This document shows, piece after piece, positions 34,880-43,261 of a DNA stretch of 64,000 bases. Below the pieces are notes generated by a model. The model was not told where the DNA came from. It saw only the letters and a list, made by a program, of their open reading frames with translations, and did no database searches. How positions within the stretch are numbered: the first letter of the stretch is position 1; the number at the start of each line of letters is the position of its first letter. The translations under genes and the position numbers were made by a program. Source of the stretch: Rhizobium pisi (GTDB taxonomy: Bacteria > Pseudomonadota > Alphaproteobacteria > Rhizobiales > Rhizobiaceae); assembly GCF_003938655.1 (NCBI RefSeq), contig NZ_RJJT01000019.1, positions 1-64,000 on the forward strand, written 5' to 3'.

Positions 34880-35022
34880 CTCCGTCATTCCTGTGCTCGT
34901 CACAGGAATCCAGTACGCCCATGTCCTTGGGCGCGGGAGACTCTTTTGACTGGCGCAGAGAGTCATTCACCGCACGGACGCGCGGTGGCTGGATTCCTGT
35001 GACGAGCACAGGAATGACGGAG
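34880..35022. repeat. 143-bp element with perfect 34-bp terminal inverted repeats
   Basis: The 34 bases at 34880-34913 (beginning CTCCGTCATTCCTGTGCTCG) are repeated exactly in inverse orientation at 34989-35022. The 75-bp interior holds no gene. It belongs to the same style of GTCAT...ATGAC repeat as 28081-28165 and 54968-55045, but has the longest arms. It lies 33 bp before the C39-like peptidase gene. Confidence 0.8.
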
Positions 35023-35055
35023 GGAGAGGTTAACGCATCCCAGCAAGGGCTCCAT

Positions 35056-35751
35056 ATGATCAGACAGACGCGGCACCGGCTCGAAAAAGCCAAGATTGCC
35101 CGCCATCTCACAGACGCCACGGGGGATATCGATAGAATGCAGCAGAGCGGCGTGCCCTATTTCAGCCAATGGGAAACACCCGGCATGACGCTGCCGGTGC
35201 TTGCCGAGGGGGCGCAGGCCCTGCTCGGCGATCCGCTCTGGCATCAATCGGGAGCCGGCACGGTCGAGGAATATGCGCGCTGGGCGGTGAATGTCTGCGG
35301 CATGGCCTGCCTGAAGATGATCCTTGCTGCGCGCGGCGAGATCCATCCGACCATCGCGTTGGCCCACGCCTGCACGCATTATGGCGGTTATGTCGTCAAC
35401 GAGATCGACGCCTCGATCAAGGGGCTGATCTACGCGCCTTTCGTCCGCTTCGTGACCGAGCGTTTCGGGCTTGCCGCCGAGACGGTGACCGGCGTTGCGA
35501 CATCCGCCCTTCCCGAGCATCTCGCGAAGCGGCGCTTCTTCATTGCCTCGGTGAACTCAGGCATCCGCTGGCCGGAGCGCGAGCCGCCGTCGAAGGGCGG
35601 GCATCTGGTGCTGGTGACGGCGGCCTCACCGGAAACGATCCGCTTCCACAACCCATCCGGCCATGACGAGGCGAGCCAGGCCGACGTCACGCTTCCGCTT
35701 GCCGTCTTCGATCGCTTCTTCGCCAATCGCGGCATATCGGTCGAGGCCTGA
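35056..35751 (+). CDS. C39-like peptidase domain protein
   Basis: 231 residues from the ATG at 35056. The papain-like fold of Peptidase_C39_2 is suggested by VPYFSQWETPGM, the candidate catalytic Cys in NVCGMACLKMILAARG, and a His in PPSKGGHLVLVTAASPETIR, then FHNPSGHDEASQADV. No signal peptide, so it is probably cytoplasmic. It could cleave small peptides or link peptide bonds in a metabolite. The broken D-Ala-D-Ala ligase gene starts 31 bp later on the same strand, suggesting an original two-gene unit. Confidence 0.75.
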   Translation: MIRQTRHRLEKAKIARHLTDATGDIDRMQQSGVPYFSQWETPGMTLPVLAEGAQALLGDPLWHQSGAGTVEEYARWAVNVCGMACLKMILAARGEIHPTIALAHACTHYGGYVVNEIDASIKGLIYAPFVRFVTERFGLAAETVTGVATSALPEHLAKRRFFIASVNSGIRWPEREPPSKGGHLVLVTAASPETIRFHNPSGHDEASQADVTLPLAVFDRFFANRGISVEA

Positions 35752-35782
35752 CCCTTTCAACAGCAGATCATCAGGAGGCTTC

Positions 35783-36834
35783 GTGACCCCTTCTCCCAAC
35801 AGGCTGCGCATCGCCGTGCTCTTCGGCGGCCGCTCGGCCGAGCATGAGGTTTCCATCCTTTCGGCAACCAACGTCATGGGCGCGCTCAATCCCGAGAGAT
35901 ATGACGCCGTGCCTGTGTTCATCACGCGGGAGGGGCAATGGCTGCTGAGCAGCTTCGAGGACGGCGCGCTGGCGACACCTTCGTCAGGCACGGAAGTCTG
36001 CCTCGTGCCGGGCGGCCGGGGCCGAATGCTGGCGATGTCAGCCCATGGCGCGCCGCATGAACTTCGAAGGATCGACATCCTGTTTCCCGTGCTCCACGGC
36101 CCGCATGGCGAAGATGGGTCGGTGCAGGGTGTGGCCGAGGTGGCGCGCGTGCCGCTTGCCGGCTGCGGCATCCTCGGTTCGGCCGCGGCCCTCGACAAGG
36201 ATATCGCCAAGCGTTTGTTGAGGGCTGCGGGCCTGCCGGTGGCGCGCGCGGTAGCGATCCATGAAGGTGCCGCCCCTCCGTTCGCCGCGCTCGAAGGCGA
36301 ACTCGGCCTGCCGCTCTTCATCAAGCCGGCGCGGCAGGGTTCGTCGGTCGGCGTCGCCAAGGTCCATGCCAGCCAGGAATTCGCGCCCGCCCTTGCCGAA
36401 GGCTTCCGCCAATCGTGCACGGCCGAGAGATCGAATTCAGCGTGCTGGAGGCTGCTGACGGAAATCTCCTCGTTTCGCGCCCGGGCGAGATCGTGCCGGC
36501 GGAAAGCCACGGCTTCTACAATTACGACGCCAAATATATCGACGAGGACGGCGCCGTATTGAAAGTGCCGGCCGACCTGCCGGCGGAAGTCGAGGCCGAG
36601 ATGCGCGACATGGCCGCAAAGGCATTCCGGGCCGTCGGCTGCGACGGCATGGCGCGCGTCGATTTTTTCCTGACGTCGGACATGCGCTTCGTCGTCAACG
36701 AGATCAACACCATTCCCGGCTTCACCGATATCAGCATGTATTCCAAGGCGATGGCGGCAAGCGGCGTCAGCTATGCCGAAATCATCGACCGGCTGGTCGA
36801 CCACGGCATGGCGCGCGCCGGTCGGGCGGCTTGA
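35783..36834 (+). pseudogene. ddl: D-alanine-D-alanine ligase gene broken by a short deletion
   Basis: It starts at GTG 35783 with AGGAGG upstream. Frame 1 encodes the N-terminal and central ATP-grasp parts (LRIAVLFGGRSAEHEVSILS, VLHGPHGEDGSVQG, GLPLFIKPARQGSSVGVAKV) up to LAEGFRQ near 36413. The continuation, VHGREIEFSVLEAADGNL to ARVDFFLTSDMRFVVNEINT with the metal-binding Asn/Glu, is in another frame from about 36414. Compared with Ddl proteins, roughly eight residues between the two parts are missing, so a deletion of about 25 bp (not a single-base slip) fits. The product would lack the omega-loop/C-terminal half and be inactive. A second ddl must exist elsewhere for cell-wall synthesis. 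A sequence error cannot be excluded. Confidence 0.85.
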
Positions 36835-36847
36835 GGGGACGGAGCGT

Positions 36848-37465
36848 TCAGCGCCTCCTGAAGACGCACCACTGGAAGGACTGCCGGCCGCCGCCGGGTG
36901 TCGTGTGCTCCTCGCGCCAGTCGCGCGCCAGCGCAAAGGCGGGTGAAAATTCCGCCGCCAGCGCGGTCGCGTCGTAACGCTGAACCGGCAAGCCGCTGCA
37001 CCGTTCCGGCCCGTCCGGTGCGAAGGTCGCGATGATCAAGACGCTGCCGGGCGCCGTGCCGGCTTCGAGCGCATGGCGATAGGCGAGCCGCTGCGCCGGC
37101 TCGGCCAGGAAATGAAAGACGGCACGATCGTGCCATACATCATAATGGCGGCTGGGTCGCCATTCGGTGACATCCGCCACGACCCAGGCCACCCGGATGG
37201 CTTCATCGCCCAGCCGCGCTTTCGCCACATCAAGCGCCGGCGCGGCAATATCAAGGACGGTGAGGTCGGACCATCCGCGCTCGATGAGGCGATCGGCAAG
37301 GCTCGACGCGCCGCCGCCGACATCGATCAACGAGGCTCCGGCCGGCAATTGCAGCTCGTCGAGCGCCTGCAGAGAAGGTTCCGGCGTCGGCTGGTACCAG
37401 CTGACGCTGTCGGCAGCTTTCGTGCGATAGACCTCGTCCCAGTGCTCCCGCTTCACGCCCATCAT
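36848..37465 (-). CDS. Class I SAM-dependent methyltransferase
   Basis: 205 residues read from the ATG at 37465 (GGGGAT upstream, followed directly by a second ATG). The N-terminus REHWDEVYRTKAADSVSWYQ is shared by a group of small methyltransferases. The SAM-binding motif I is ASLIDVGGGASSLADRLIER, followed by acidic LTVLDIAAPALD and DVTEWRP. The C-terminal QRYDATALAAEFSPAFALARD is typical. The substrate is unknown; relatives are often annotated as thiol or halide methyltransferase-like. It converges with the ddl remnant. Confidence 0.87.
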   Translation of the reverse strand: MMGVKREHWDEVYRTKAADSVSWYQPTPEPSLQALDELQLPAGASLIDVGGGASSLADRLIERGWSDLTVLDIAAPALDVAKARLGDEAIRVAWVVADVTEWRPSRHYDVWHDRAVFHFLAEPAQRLAYRHALEAGTAPGSVLIIATFAPDGPERCSGLPVQRYDATALAAEFSPAFALARDWREEHTTPGGGRQSFQWCVFRRR

Positions 37466-37552
37466 ATGGCATCCCCATCTTGCAGTGTCCGTTTCCCCGA
37501 ACAAGATATAGGGATTGAGACGTTCGCCACCAACGCGCCGATGAGCATGGCC

Positions 37553-38044
37553 TCAGGACGCGAAGTGGCGGTAGACGAGATCCTTGGGATCGGTTCGGGG
37601 CGCTGCGGGATCGAGGCGCGCGCCCAGCCGTTCCGCAACGGCAATGGATGCTGCATTGCCGGGCGCGATATAGCTGACGAGCGACGCCGGCTTCAGCATC
37701 GCAAAGGCCCAGCCGCGCAAGGCGAAAGCCGCCTCGGTCGCATAGCCCCGGCCCTCGTGTCCCTCATAGACGAACCACCCCAGCTCCTTTTCCGGAAAGA
37801 GAGGCCCATGATTGATCCCCACCTGGCCGACACATTCGCCGGTTTCGGCAAGATCGACCATCAGCGCCCCATGCCCGAAAAGCTGCCACAGAGCCACGTC
37901 AAGGCAGAACATTCCCCATGCCGCGCGCAGATCGAACGGCCCGCCCATTCCGACCGAACGCGGCGAAGCCATCAGTTGTGCTTAGGCGGTGAAATCGTCG
38001 ATCTCGGGCATGCGGAGCGTCAGACGCTCGGTTCGGATGGTCAT
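37553..38044 (-). pseudogene. GNAT acetyltransferase gene with early nonsense codon
   Basis: The gene begins at ATG 38044 with MTIRTERLTLRMPEIDDFTA, the usual RimJ/RimL-like N-terminus. Codon 21 is TAA (37984-37982); the same frame then continues AQLMASPRSVGMGGPFDLRA to the end at 37553. The acetyl-CoA-binding signature GHEGRGYATEAAFALRGWAF is intact. One base (TAA from TAC or TAT) would restore a normal protein of about 163 residues. Re-initiation at the ATG at 37972 could give a 139-residue truncated form lacking the first strand. Confidence 0.8.
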
Positions 38045-38211
38045 CGCGCCCGTTTCGGACATGTCGTCGCTTTCTGTCAGATTGGTTTTGGAGTTCGGGT
38101 CTTTGAACGGAGCGTTCTAACGGCCAGACGTTTCGTATCGGATGAGCATGTCGTCCCTCCGGCATCAATGTCGATCAGGTCTCTCGGCACCCCTCTGCGG
38201 CGCCGATGGCA

Positions 38212-38511
38212 TCATTCCTCGTCAAGGCGCAGTTCCTGTCCGCCGGACATGATCCTGAGGATATAGACAGTTTCTCTTTCGACGATGAAAGCAATACTCA
38301 GGCTGCGCTCGAAGCCGATGATCCTTAGGCCATCGCGAATCTCGTCCCGAACCGTTCCTCGCTTTGGAAAGGTTTGAAAGCCTTCCAAAAAGGTTTGAAG
38401 ACGGTCGATATAGCTTTGGGCAATGGCCTCCCCTGCCACCGGCACGAGATAGTCCAACAACGCATCGACGTCGCGTTGAGCGGCTGCACTCAACCTGACG
38501 GTGTATTTCAT
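38212..38511 (-). CDS. parE: ParE-family toxin (type II toxin-antitoxin)
   Basis: 99 residues with the RelE/ParE fold pattern: MKYTVRLSAAAQRDVDALLD, then FEGFQTFPKRG-like LEGFQTFPKRGTVRDEIRDG, LRIIGFERSLSIAFIVERE and VYILRIMSGGQE. ParE toxins inhibit gyrase; some relatives cleave mRNA. The ATG overlaps the antitoxin stop codon by one base (TAATG), giving coupled translation with antitoxin first. Confidence 0.9.
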   Translation of the reverse strand: MKYTVRLSAAAQRDVDALLDYLVPVAGEAIAQSYIDRLQTFLEGFQTFPKRGTVRDEIRDGLRIIGFERSLSIAFIVERETVYILRIMSGGQELRLDEE

Positions 38512-38792
38512 TATTTGGTTTTGGCTGCGAGGGATTTGATGCGCTTGTTGAAACCGTTGAAGGCATCCTCAATGGATACTGACTTCTCGGGATGCGCCTT
38601 GATCTCGTCGTAAACAGGGGCGACCTCTTCACGCAGCCAACGCTCCACCGCAGCATCGCGCGCGGCAAGGCTACGCAGTCCGTCGCGGATGACTTCGCTT
38701 TCGGTGGCATACTCCCCCGAGGCGACTTTAGCCTTGACCATTTCAGCCATTTCGATCGGCAAGGTGATGCTTAAGGATTGGGTCGTGCGCAT
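38511..38792 (-). CDS. parD: ParD-family antitoxin
   Basis: 93 residues from the ATG at 38792 (purine-rich GAGAAGAGAG upstream). The ribbon-helix-helix DNA-binding part is TQSLSITLPIEMAEMVKAKV, then ASGEYATESEVIRDGLRSLA; the C-terminal half (EEVAPVYDEIKAHPEKSVSI) would wrap the toxin. It represses its own promoter and neutralises ParE. The pair borders the eroding region at 34-38 kb. Confidence 0.9.
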   Translation of the reverse strand: MRTTQSLSITLPIEMAEMVKAKVASGEYATESEVIRDGLRSLAARDAAVERWLREEVAPVYDEIKAHPEKSVSIEDAFNGFNKRIKSLAAKTK

Positions 38793-38914
38793 GGAACGGA
38801 CTCTCTTCTCTTTCATTCTTATCGCACAAAGCACGATTAAATCCTACACCTTCCCGAAGATACCAACCTCTGCGTTAGGCGTCTTGCATATGCAACAGCA
38901 CGACGCACCTCACG

Positions 38915-38940
38915 AAAAAGCCCGGCACGACGGCCGGGCT
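38915..38940 (-). terminator. Intrinsic terminator of gnd
   Basis: AGCCCGGC and GCCGGGCT form an 8-bp stem around a 6-nt loop, followed by TTTTT on the minus strand, 26 bp after the gnd stop codon. Confidence 0.88.
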
Positions 38941-38966
38941 CTTCCTCGATCTCTTTTCGGCAAACC

Positions 38967-40397
38967 TCAGAAGGTCGCCGCACCGCTGCCCCAGGGGCCG
39001 TGGTGGAAATCCTTGCCATCAAGCCGGTCGAAGCCGTGGGCGCCGAAGAAGTCGCGCTGCGCCTGGATGAGGTTGGCCGTTCCCCTGCCCTGGCGGTAGG
39101 CGTCGAAATAGGTGAGCGCCGAGGTCAAGGCCGGAACCGGCAGGCCGGCGGCTATCGCGGCGGCGACGACGCGGCGGAGCGCCGGGATCGATTCCTTGAC
39201 CATTTCCGAGAAGGCGGGCGTGACGATCAGGTTCGCGGCGTCAGGCGCCTTGGTGAAGGCCGAGGTGATCTCGTCGAGGAACTGCGAGCGGATGATGCAG
39301 CCGGCGCGCCAGATACGGGCGATCGTCGGCATCGGCAGCGACCAGTTGAACTCGCGCGATGCTTCCGCCATCACCGCAAAGCCCTGCGCATAGGCGCCGA
39401 TCTTGGCAGCAAACAGCGCCAGTTCCAGGTCCTTGTTGAGTTCGGGGCCGTAGGCGATCGGGAAGGACACGGCCTGGGTGCCGAAGATCTTCTCGGCGGC
39501 TTCGCGCTCAGACTTCATCGAGGAGAGGCTGCGGGCGGCGACGGCGGCTTCGATCGCCGTTGCCGGAATACCCATGTTCTGCGCCTCGATCGCCGACCAT
39601 TTGCCGGTGCCCTTCTGGCCGGCCTTGTCGAGGATCATGTCGATCATCGGACCGCCGGAGACGGGGTCGGTCGCCGCAAGCACCTTCTCGGAAATCTCGA
39701 TCAGGTAGGAGTTCAGCCGGCCCTTGTTCCACTCGCCGAAGATGCCGGAGATTTCGGAGGCGCTCTTGCCGAGGCCGTCGCGCAGGATGCCGTAGATTTC
39801 GGCGATCATCTGCATGTCGGCATATTCAATGCCGTTATGGATGGTCTTGACGAAATGGCCGGCGCCGTCATTGCCGAGCCACGCGACGCAGGGCTCGTCA
39901 TTGTAGCGGGCAGCAATCGAAGTCAGCACCTTTTCGACGCGCTTCCAGGATTCTTCCGTGCCGCCGACCATGATCGAAGGACCATGGCGCGCACCTTCCT
40001 CGCCACCGGATACGCCCATGCCGATGAAGGTCAGATCGGTATTCTTCAGGCCGTCGAAGCGGGCGACGGTGTCGCGGAAATTGGCGTTGCCGGCATCGAT
40101 CATGATGTCGCCCTTGGAAAGATGCGGGCGCAGCAGCTCCATCTGCTGATCGACAGCGTCACCCGCCTTGATCATGATGATGATCGGGCGCGGCGGCCGG
40201 ATTGCATCGACGAATTCCTCAATGGTCTTGCAGGGGATGATCTGCTTCTTCAGATCGCCGGCGCTTTCGTAGAATTCGTCGGTTTTTTCCGGCGTGCGGT
40301 TGAAGACCGCGATTTTATTGCCTTTCTCCGCGATATTGAGCGCCAAGTTGGAGCCCATGACCGCAAGGCCGATCAGTCCGATTTCTGCCTTTTCCAC
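38967..40397 (-). CDS. gnd: 6-phosphogluconate dehydrogenase (decarboxylating)
   Basis: 476 residues from a GTG at 40397 with GGAGG seven bases upstream; this gives the standard length and N-terminus VEKAEIGLIGLAVMGSNLAL. It oxidises 6-phosphogluconate to ribulose 5-phosphate with NADP+ in the oxidative pentose phosphate pathway. Seen: dinucleotide-binding GLAVMGSNL, FNRTPEK, the substrate loop GVSGGEEGARHGPSIMVGG, the catalytic KTIHNGIEYADMQ with Lys and Asn, and the C-terminal RDFFGAHGFDRLD. It is monocistronic with its own terminator. Confidence 0.96.
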   Translation of the reverse strand: MEKAEIGLIGLAVMGSNLALNIAEKGNKIAVFNRTPEKTDEFYESAGDLKKQIIPCKTIEEFVDAIRPPRPIIIMIKAGDAVDQQMELLRPHLSKGDIMIDAGNANFRDTVARFDGLKNTDLTFIGMGVSGGEEGARHGPSIMVGGTEESWKRVEKVLTSIAARYNDEPCVAWLGNDGAGHFVKTIHNGIEYADMQMIAEIYGILRDGLGKSASEISGIFGEWNKGRLNSYLIEISEKVLAATDPVSGGPMIDMILDKAGQKGTGKWSAIEAQNMGIPATAIEAAVAARSLSSMKSEREAAEKIFGTQAVSFPIAYGPELNKDLELALFAAKIGAYAQGFAVMAEASREFNWSLPMPTIARIWRAGCIIRSQFLDEITSAFTKAPDAANLIVTPAFSEMVKESIPALRRVVAAAIAAGLPVPALTSALTYFDAYRQGRGTANLIQAQRDFFGAHGFDRLDGKDFHHGPWGSGAATF

Positions 40398-40657
40398 GAC
40401 AAACCTCCGATGTGTCATTTGGACCGGTGTTGTGGCACTGTCTCGATCAAACGGCAAGTCTGGCAAGGGTCTAATCGGTTCGCAATAACCGATGAAATGC
40501 AGCTTTGATGACCGGACTTGTCCGACAACTGCCAGCCGCGGCGTGCTCGGCACGCGGCAAATTTTCGCAAGCCACGCATCCGCAATGCCTGTCCCATGTT
40601 ATCATCAGCGCCTCGGGAGATCTCGCATTGGCATCGGGAAAACGAAAAGAAACGGCG

Positions 40658-41410
40658 ATGCTCGCGGCCAGCGCCGGCCGCTACCGCCAATTCGCCCCGC
40701 CGCCGGCGCTGCGATGCCATTTCAGCCGCCTCTGGTCACACACGCTCCGCGACGGGCCGCCGGCAAAGGTGGCGATCGTGCCGGACGGTTATTGCGACCT
40801 CCTTTGGATCGGCGGCCGCCTGGTCGTCGCCGGCCCCGACAGGACAGCGGCTTTTCCTGTCATCCGGCCGGGCACGACGGTCATCGGCGCACGGTTTGCG
40901 CCCGGCGCTGCAGCATCCTGGCTGAAGACGCCGCTCTCGGCGCTGGTAGGCCTCTCGGTGCCGCTCGCCGATATCGGCCGGAAGGACACGGCCGAATTCG
41001 AGGCGCGGCTTCAGGATTGTCCCGATCTAGCCGCCGCCGCGATGCTGTTTGCCCGTCTGCTCGAAGAGGCCGCAGGCGATGAAGAGGCGCCCGCCCGCGA
41101 CGCCGCCGTGATCTTTGCCGTCGCGGACAGAGGCCGCCAGATCTCCGGCCTGCTCGGCATCAGCGAAAGGCAGCTGCGCCGCCGCTGCCACCATCATTTC
41201 GGCTACGGCGCCAAGACGCTGGAACGGATCCGCCGGTTCCAGCGTTTCCTCGACCTATGCCGCAGTTCGGACACGATGCCGCTTGCCTGTCTTGCGCTTG
41301 AAGCGGGCTTTGCCGACCAGCCCCATATGACGCGTGAGGTCGGCGAACTCTCGACGCTGACGCCCGCTGTCATTCTCGATCAGCTCGGCATGCGGAAAAC
41401 ATCCGGTTGA
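40658..41410 (+). CDS. AraC-family transcriptional regulator
   Basis: 250 residues from the ATG at 40658; longer in-frame starts exist back to 40505. The N-terminal domain (RYRQFAPPPALRCHFSRLWS, VPDGYCDLLWIGGRL) is of the DUF6597 type seen in AraC regulators. The C-terminal double HTH is in RQISGLLGISERQLRRRCHH, then CLALEAGFADQPHMTREVGE. Two small enzyme-like genes follow on the same strand and are likely targets or operon partners. Confidence 0.87.
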   Translation: MLAASAGRYRQFAPPPALRCHFSRLWSHTLRDGPPAKVAIVPDGYCDLLWIGGRLVVAGPDRTAAFPVIRPGTTVIGARFAPGAAASWLKTPLSALVGLSVPLADIGRKDTAEFEARLQDCPDLAAAAMLFARLLEEAAGDEEAPARDAAVIFAVADRGRQISGLLGISERQLRRRCHHHFGYGAKTLERIRRFQRFLDLCRSSDTMPLACLALEAGFADQPHMTREVGELSTLTPAVILDQLGMRKTSG

Positions 41411-41480
41411 CCGTTTTGTTCAAGACGCCGCCGGCCGGTCTGTTATTCCAGGGAAACGAGTTGCGAAGGACCTGCGAGCC

Positions 41481-41879
41481 ATGCCGACAATGCCTGCGAA
41501 AATTATCCACCGCTCCATCGAGCGCGATTGGCGCGACGTCTATGAGTTCGCCGGCAAGCCCGAGAACATGCCGCTCTGGGCCTCCGGTCTTGCAAGCGGC
41601 CTCGATCCCGACGGCGCCGACTGGATCGCCCATGGCCCGCTCGGCTCCGTCAAGGTGAGCTTCGTGCCTGCCAATGAATTCGGCGTGATCGACCACACGG
41701 TGACCATCGCGTCCGGCATAAGGGTTTATAATGCGCTCCGCATCGTGCCGAACGGCGATGGCTGCGAGGTCATGTTCACGCTGCTGCGCCTGCCCGGCAT
41801 GACCGACGCGCAGTTTTCCGCCGACGCCGCCCACATCGAGAAAGACCTCGCGATGCTGAAAGCCTTGATGGAGAGATAG
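41481..41879 (+). CDS. SRPBCC (START-like) domain protein
   Basis: 132 residues. The pattern KIIHRSIERDWRDVYEFAGK, PENMPLWASGLASG, then VRVYNALRIVPNGDGCEVMF-like IRVYNALRIVPNGDGCEVMF and a long C-terminal helix fits the polyketide cyclase/dehydrase-like fold with a hydrophobic ligand pocket. Function unknown. Its stop codon abuts the ATG of the next gene (TAGATG), so the two are translationally linked. Confidence 0.82.
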   Translation: MPTMPAKIIHRSIERDWRDVYEFAGKPENMPLWASGLASGLDPDGADWIAHGPLGSVKVSFVPANEFGVIDHTVTIASGIRVYNALRIVPNGDGCEVMFTLLRLPGMTDAQFSADAAHIEKDLAMLKALMER

Positions 41880-42248
41880 ATGGCCGAAAAATCAGAAAAC
41901 CCCGAACACAACGACCGCCGCATCGATTATGTCGAATTCAACGTCGCCGACATCGCCGCCGCCAAAGCCTTCTACGGCTCGGCCTTCGGCTGGCGTTTCA
42001 CCGATTACGGCCCGAACTACTGCGAATTCGACGACGGCCGGCTGAAAGGCGGCTTCACCGATTTCGGCCCCGTGCGGCCGGGCGGCCCGCTTGTTGTCGT
42101 CTATGCCAGGGATCTGGAAGAAGTGCTGACCTCGGTTCAAAAGGCCGGCGGCACGATCTGCCGGCCGATCACCGATTTTCCCGGCGGCCGGCGCTTCCAT
42201 TTCCTCGACCATGACGGTTACGAACTTGCGGTCTGGGCGAGCGCCTGA
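41880..42248 (+). CDS. VOC-family (glyoxalase-like) protein
   Basis: 122 residues. Two beta-alpha-beta-beta-beta modules are recognisable: RIDYVEFNVADIAAAKAFYG, SAFGWRFTDYGPNYCEF, then GGPLVVVYARDLEEVLTSVQ and FHFLDHDGYELAVWAS. Metal ligands of the superfamily could be the Glu in YCEF, His in RFHF and Glu in YELAVW. Members include bleomycin-resistance and dioxygenase-like proteins; the substrate is not known. Last gene of the AraC-SRPBCC-VOC run. Confidence 0.88.
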   Translation: MAEKSENPEHNDRRIDYVEFNVADIAAAKAFYGSAFGWRFTDYGPNYCEFDDGRLKGGFTDFGPVRPGGPLVVVYARDLEEVLTSVQKAGGTICRPITDFPGGRRFHFLDHDGYELAVWASA

Positions 42249-42263
42249 GAAAGTCAGCCCTGG

Positions 42264-43049
42264 CTACAGCCCGATATCTTCCATGACGAGTACCGCGCCG
42301 ATCACCGTGCCGCCTGCATCATGCAGCGGCGACATGCGACAGCGCACCTGCCGCGATCCGGCATCGTCGGTCGGCCGCTCGTAGATGTATTCGATCTGCT
42401 CGCCGGCAAAACAGGCGTCGAGCTTGTGCTTGGCGCATTGCGCAAACTGCTCCTCGCCGATGAATTCGGAAACATGGCGGCCGATCAGTTCCATCGGCTT
42501 TCTGTTGAGATGGGCGCTGTTGGCCGGATTGGAATAGAGATAGCGATAATCCCTGGTCAGCACCGCCACGCGATCCGGCAGGCTTTCGAGAATCACCGCG
42601 TTGAGGAACTGGCCGTTGTCGGTATCCGGCACATAGGCCGCCGGCGGCTCGACACGCACGTCCTGCGGCAAAGGCCGCCAGTCCGGCGCATGCGTGCCGA
42701 AATAGCGCTCGAGCAGGTAGGAAAGCACCGTCGTGTGCTCGGTCACGCTGGCGCTGTCGTCGGCGTCCCGAGCAATGAGATGGCTTACAAACTGAAGTTG
42801 CATGTAGACTTCGAGCAAATTGTCCGCCCGACAGGCAAGGATAGCCTCCACCAGCGGCTCGACATGGCGGTCGAGCGCCGTTACGCGCTGGTCGTCACCC
42901 AGGCGTATGGCTTCCTCTATTTGCGTGCAACGCAAGGAAAAGGCTCGAAAAAGCTCCAGCAAGACGCTCCCCACTCCCAATTCCCAAGAGACGAGTCCAC
43001 GACCGGAAACGCTGCATCTTTCGAAAAAACGCGGCCCTGCAGTAGACAT
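42264..43049 (-). CDS. PAS-domain protein without output domain
   Basis: 261 residues if read from the ATG at 43049; an ATG at 43079 is also possible and neither has a good ribosome binding site. The N-terminal part is helical (RCTQIEEAIRLGDDQRVTAL, MQLQFVSHLIARDADDSA). Residues from about 150 form a PAS fold: LNAVILESLPDRVAVLTRDY, RYLYSNPANSAHLNRKP, ELIGRHVSEFIGEE and CRMSPLHDAGGTVIGAVLVM. No kinase, GGDEF or HTH part follows, so it may act as a sensor partner of another protein. Confidence 0.75.
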   Translation of the reverse strand: MSTAGPRFFERCSVSGRGLVSWELGVGSVLLELFRAFSLRCTQIEEAIRLGDDQRVTALDRHVEPLVEAILACRADNLLEVYMQLQFVSHLIARDADDSASVTEHTTVLSYLLERYFGTHAPDWRPLPQDVRVEPPAAYVPDTDNGQFLNAVILESLPDRVAVLTRDYRYLYSNPANSAHLNRKPMELIGRHVSEFIGEEQFAQCAKHKLDACFAGEQIEYIYERPTDDAGSRQVRCRMSPLHDAGGTVIGAVLVMEDIGL

Positions 43050-43202
43050 TATTCGCGTCTTGGTGGTGACGGGTAACATGAAGCGTACGCCGTTTCAATC
43101 CGAGAGCACCTGCCGCTTTTCACCGCTGATAAATAAGGGTTGGCTTTTGTAAGAGAGCATGTCGCGCAAGACAACGTCGTCGTTTTTGCAGTAACGACAT
43201 GT

Positions 43203-43261
43203 GTAAAAACAAAGACCTAAAGCGCGAGGAGCGAATCTGAAAGATTACGGCGCGCTTTAGG
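43203..43261 (-). terminator. Terminator of the acpXL-lpxXL operon
   Basis: CGCGCTTTAGG (43251-43261, overlapping the lpxXL stop codon) pairs over 11 bp with CCTAAAGCGCG (43216-43226); TCTTTGTTTTTAC follows on the minus strand. The loop is long (24 nt). The same palindrome style occurs as a repeat in rhizobial intergenic DNA. Confidence 0.7.

Noticed and set aside
39000..40508. 502-codon open frame antisense to gnd
   Set aside because: Opposite strand encodes a full 6-phosphogluconate dehydrogenase; this frame is low-complexity.
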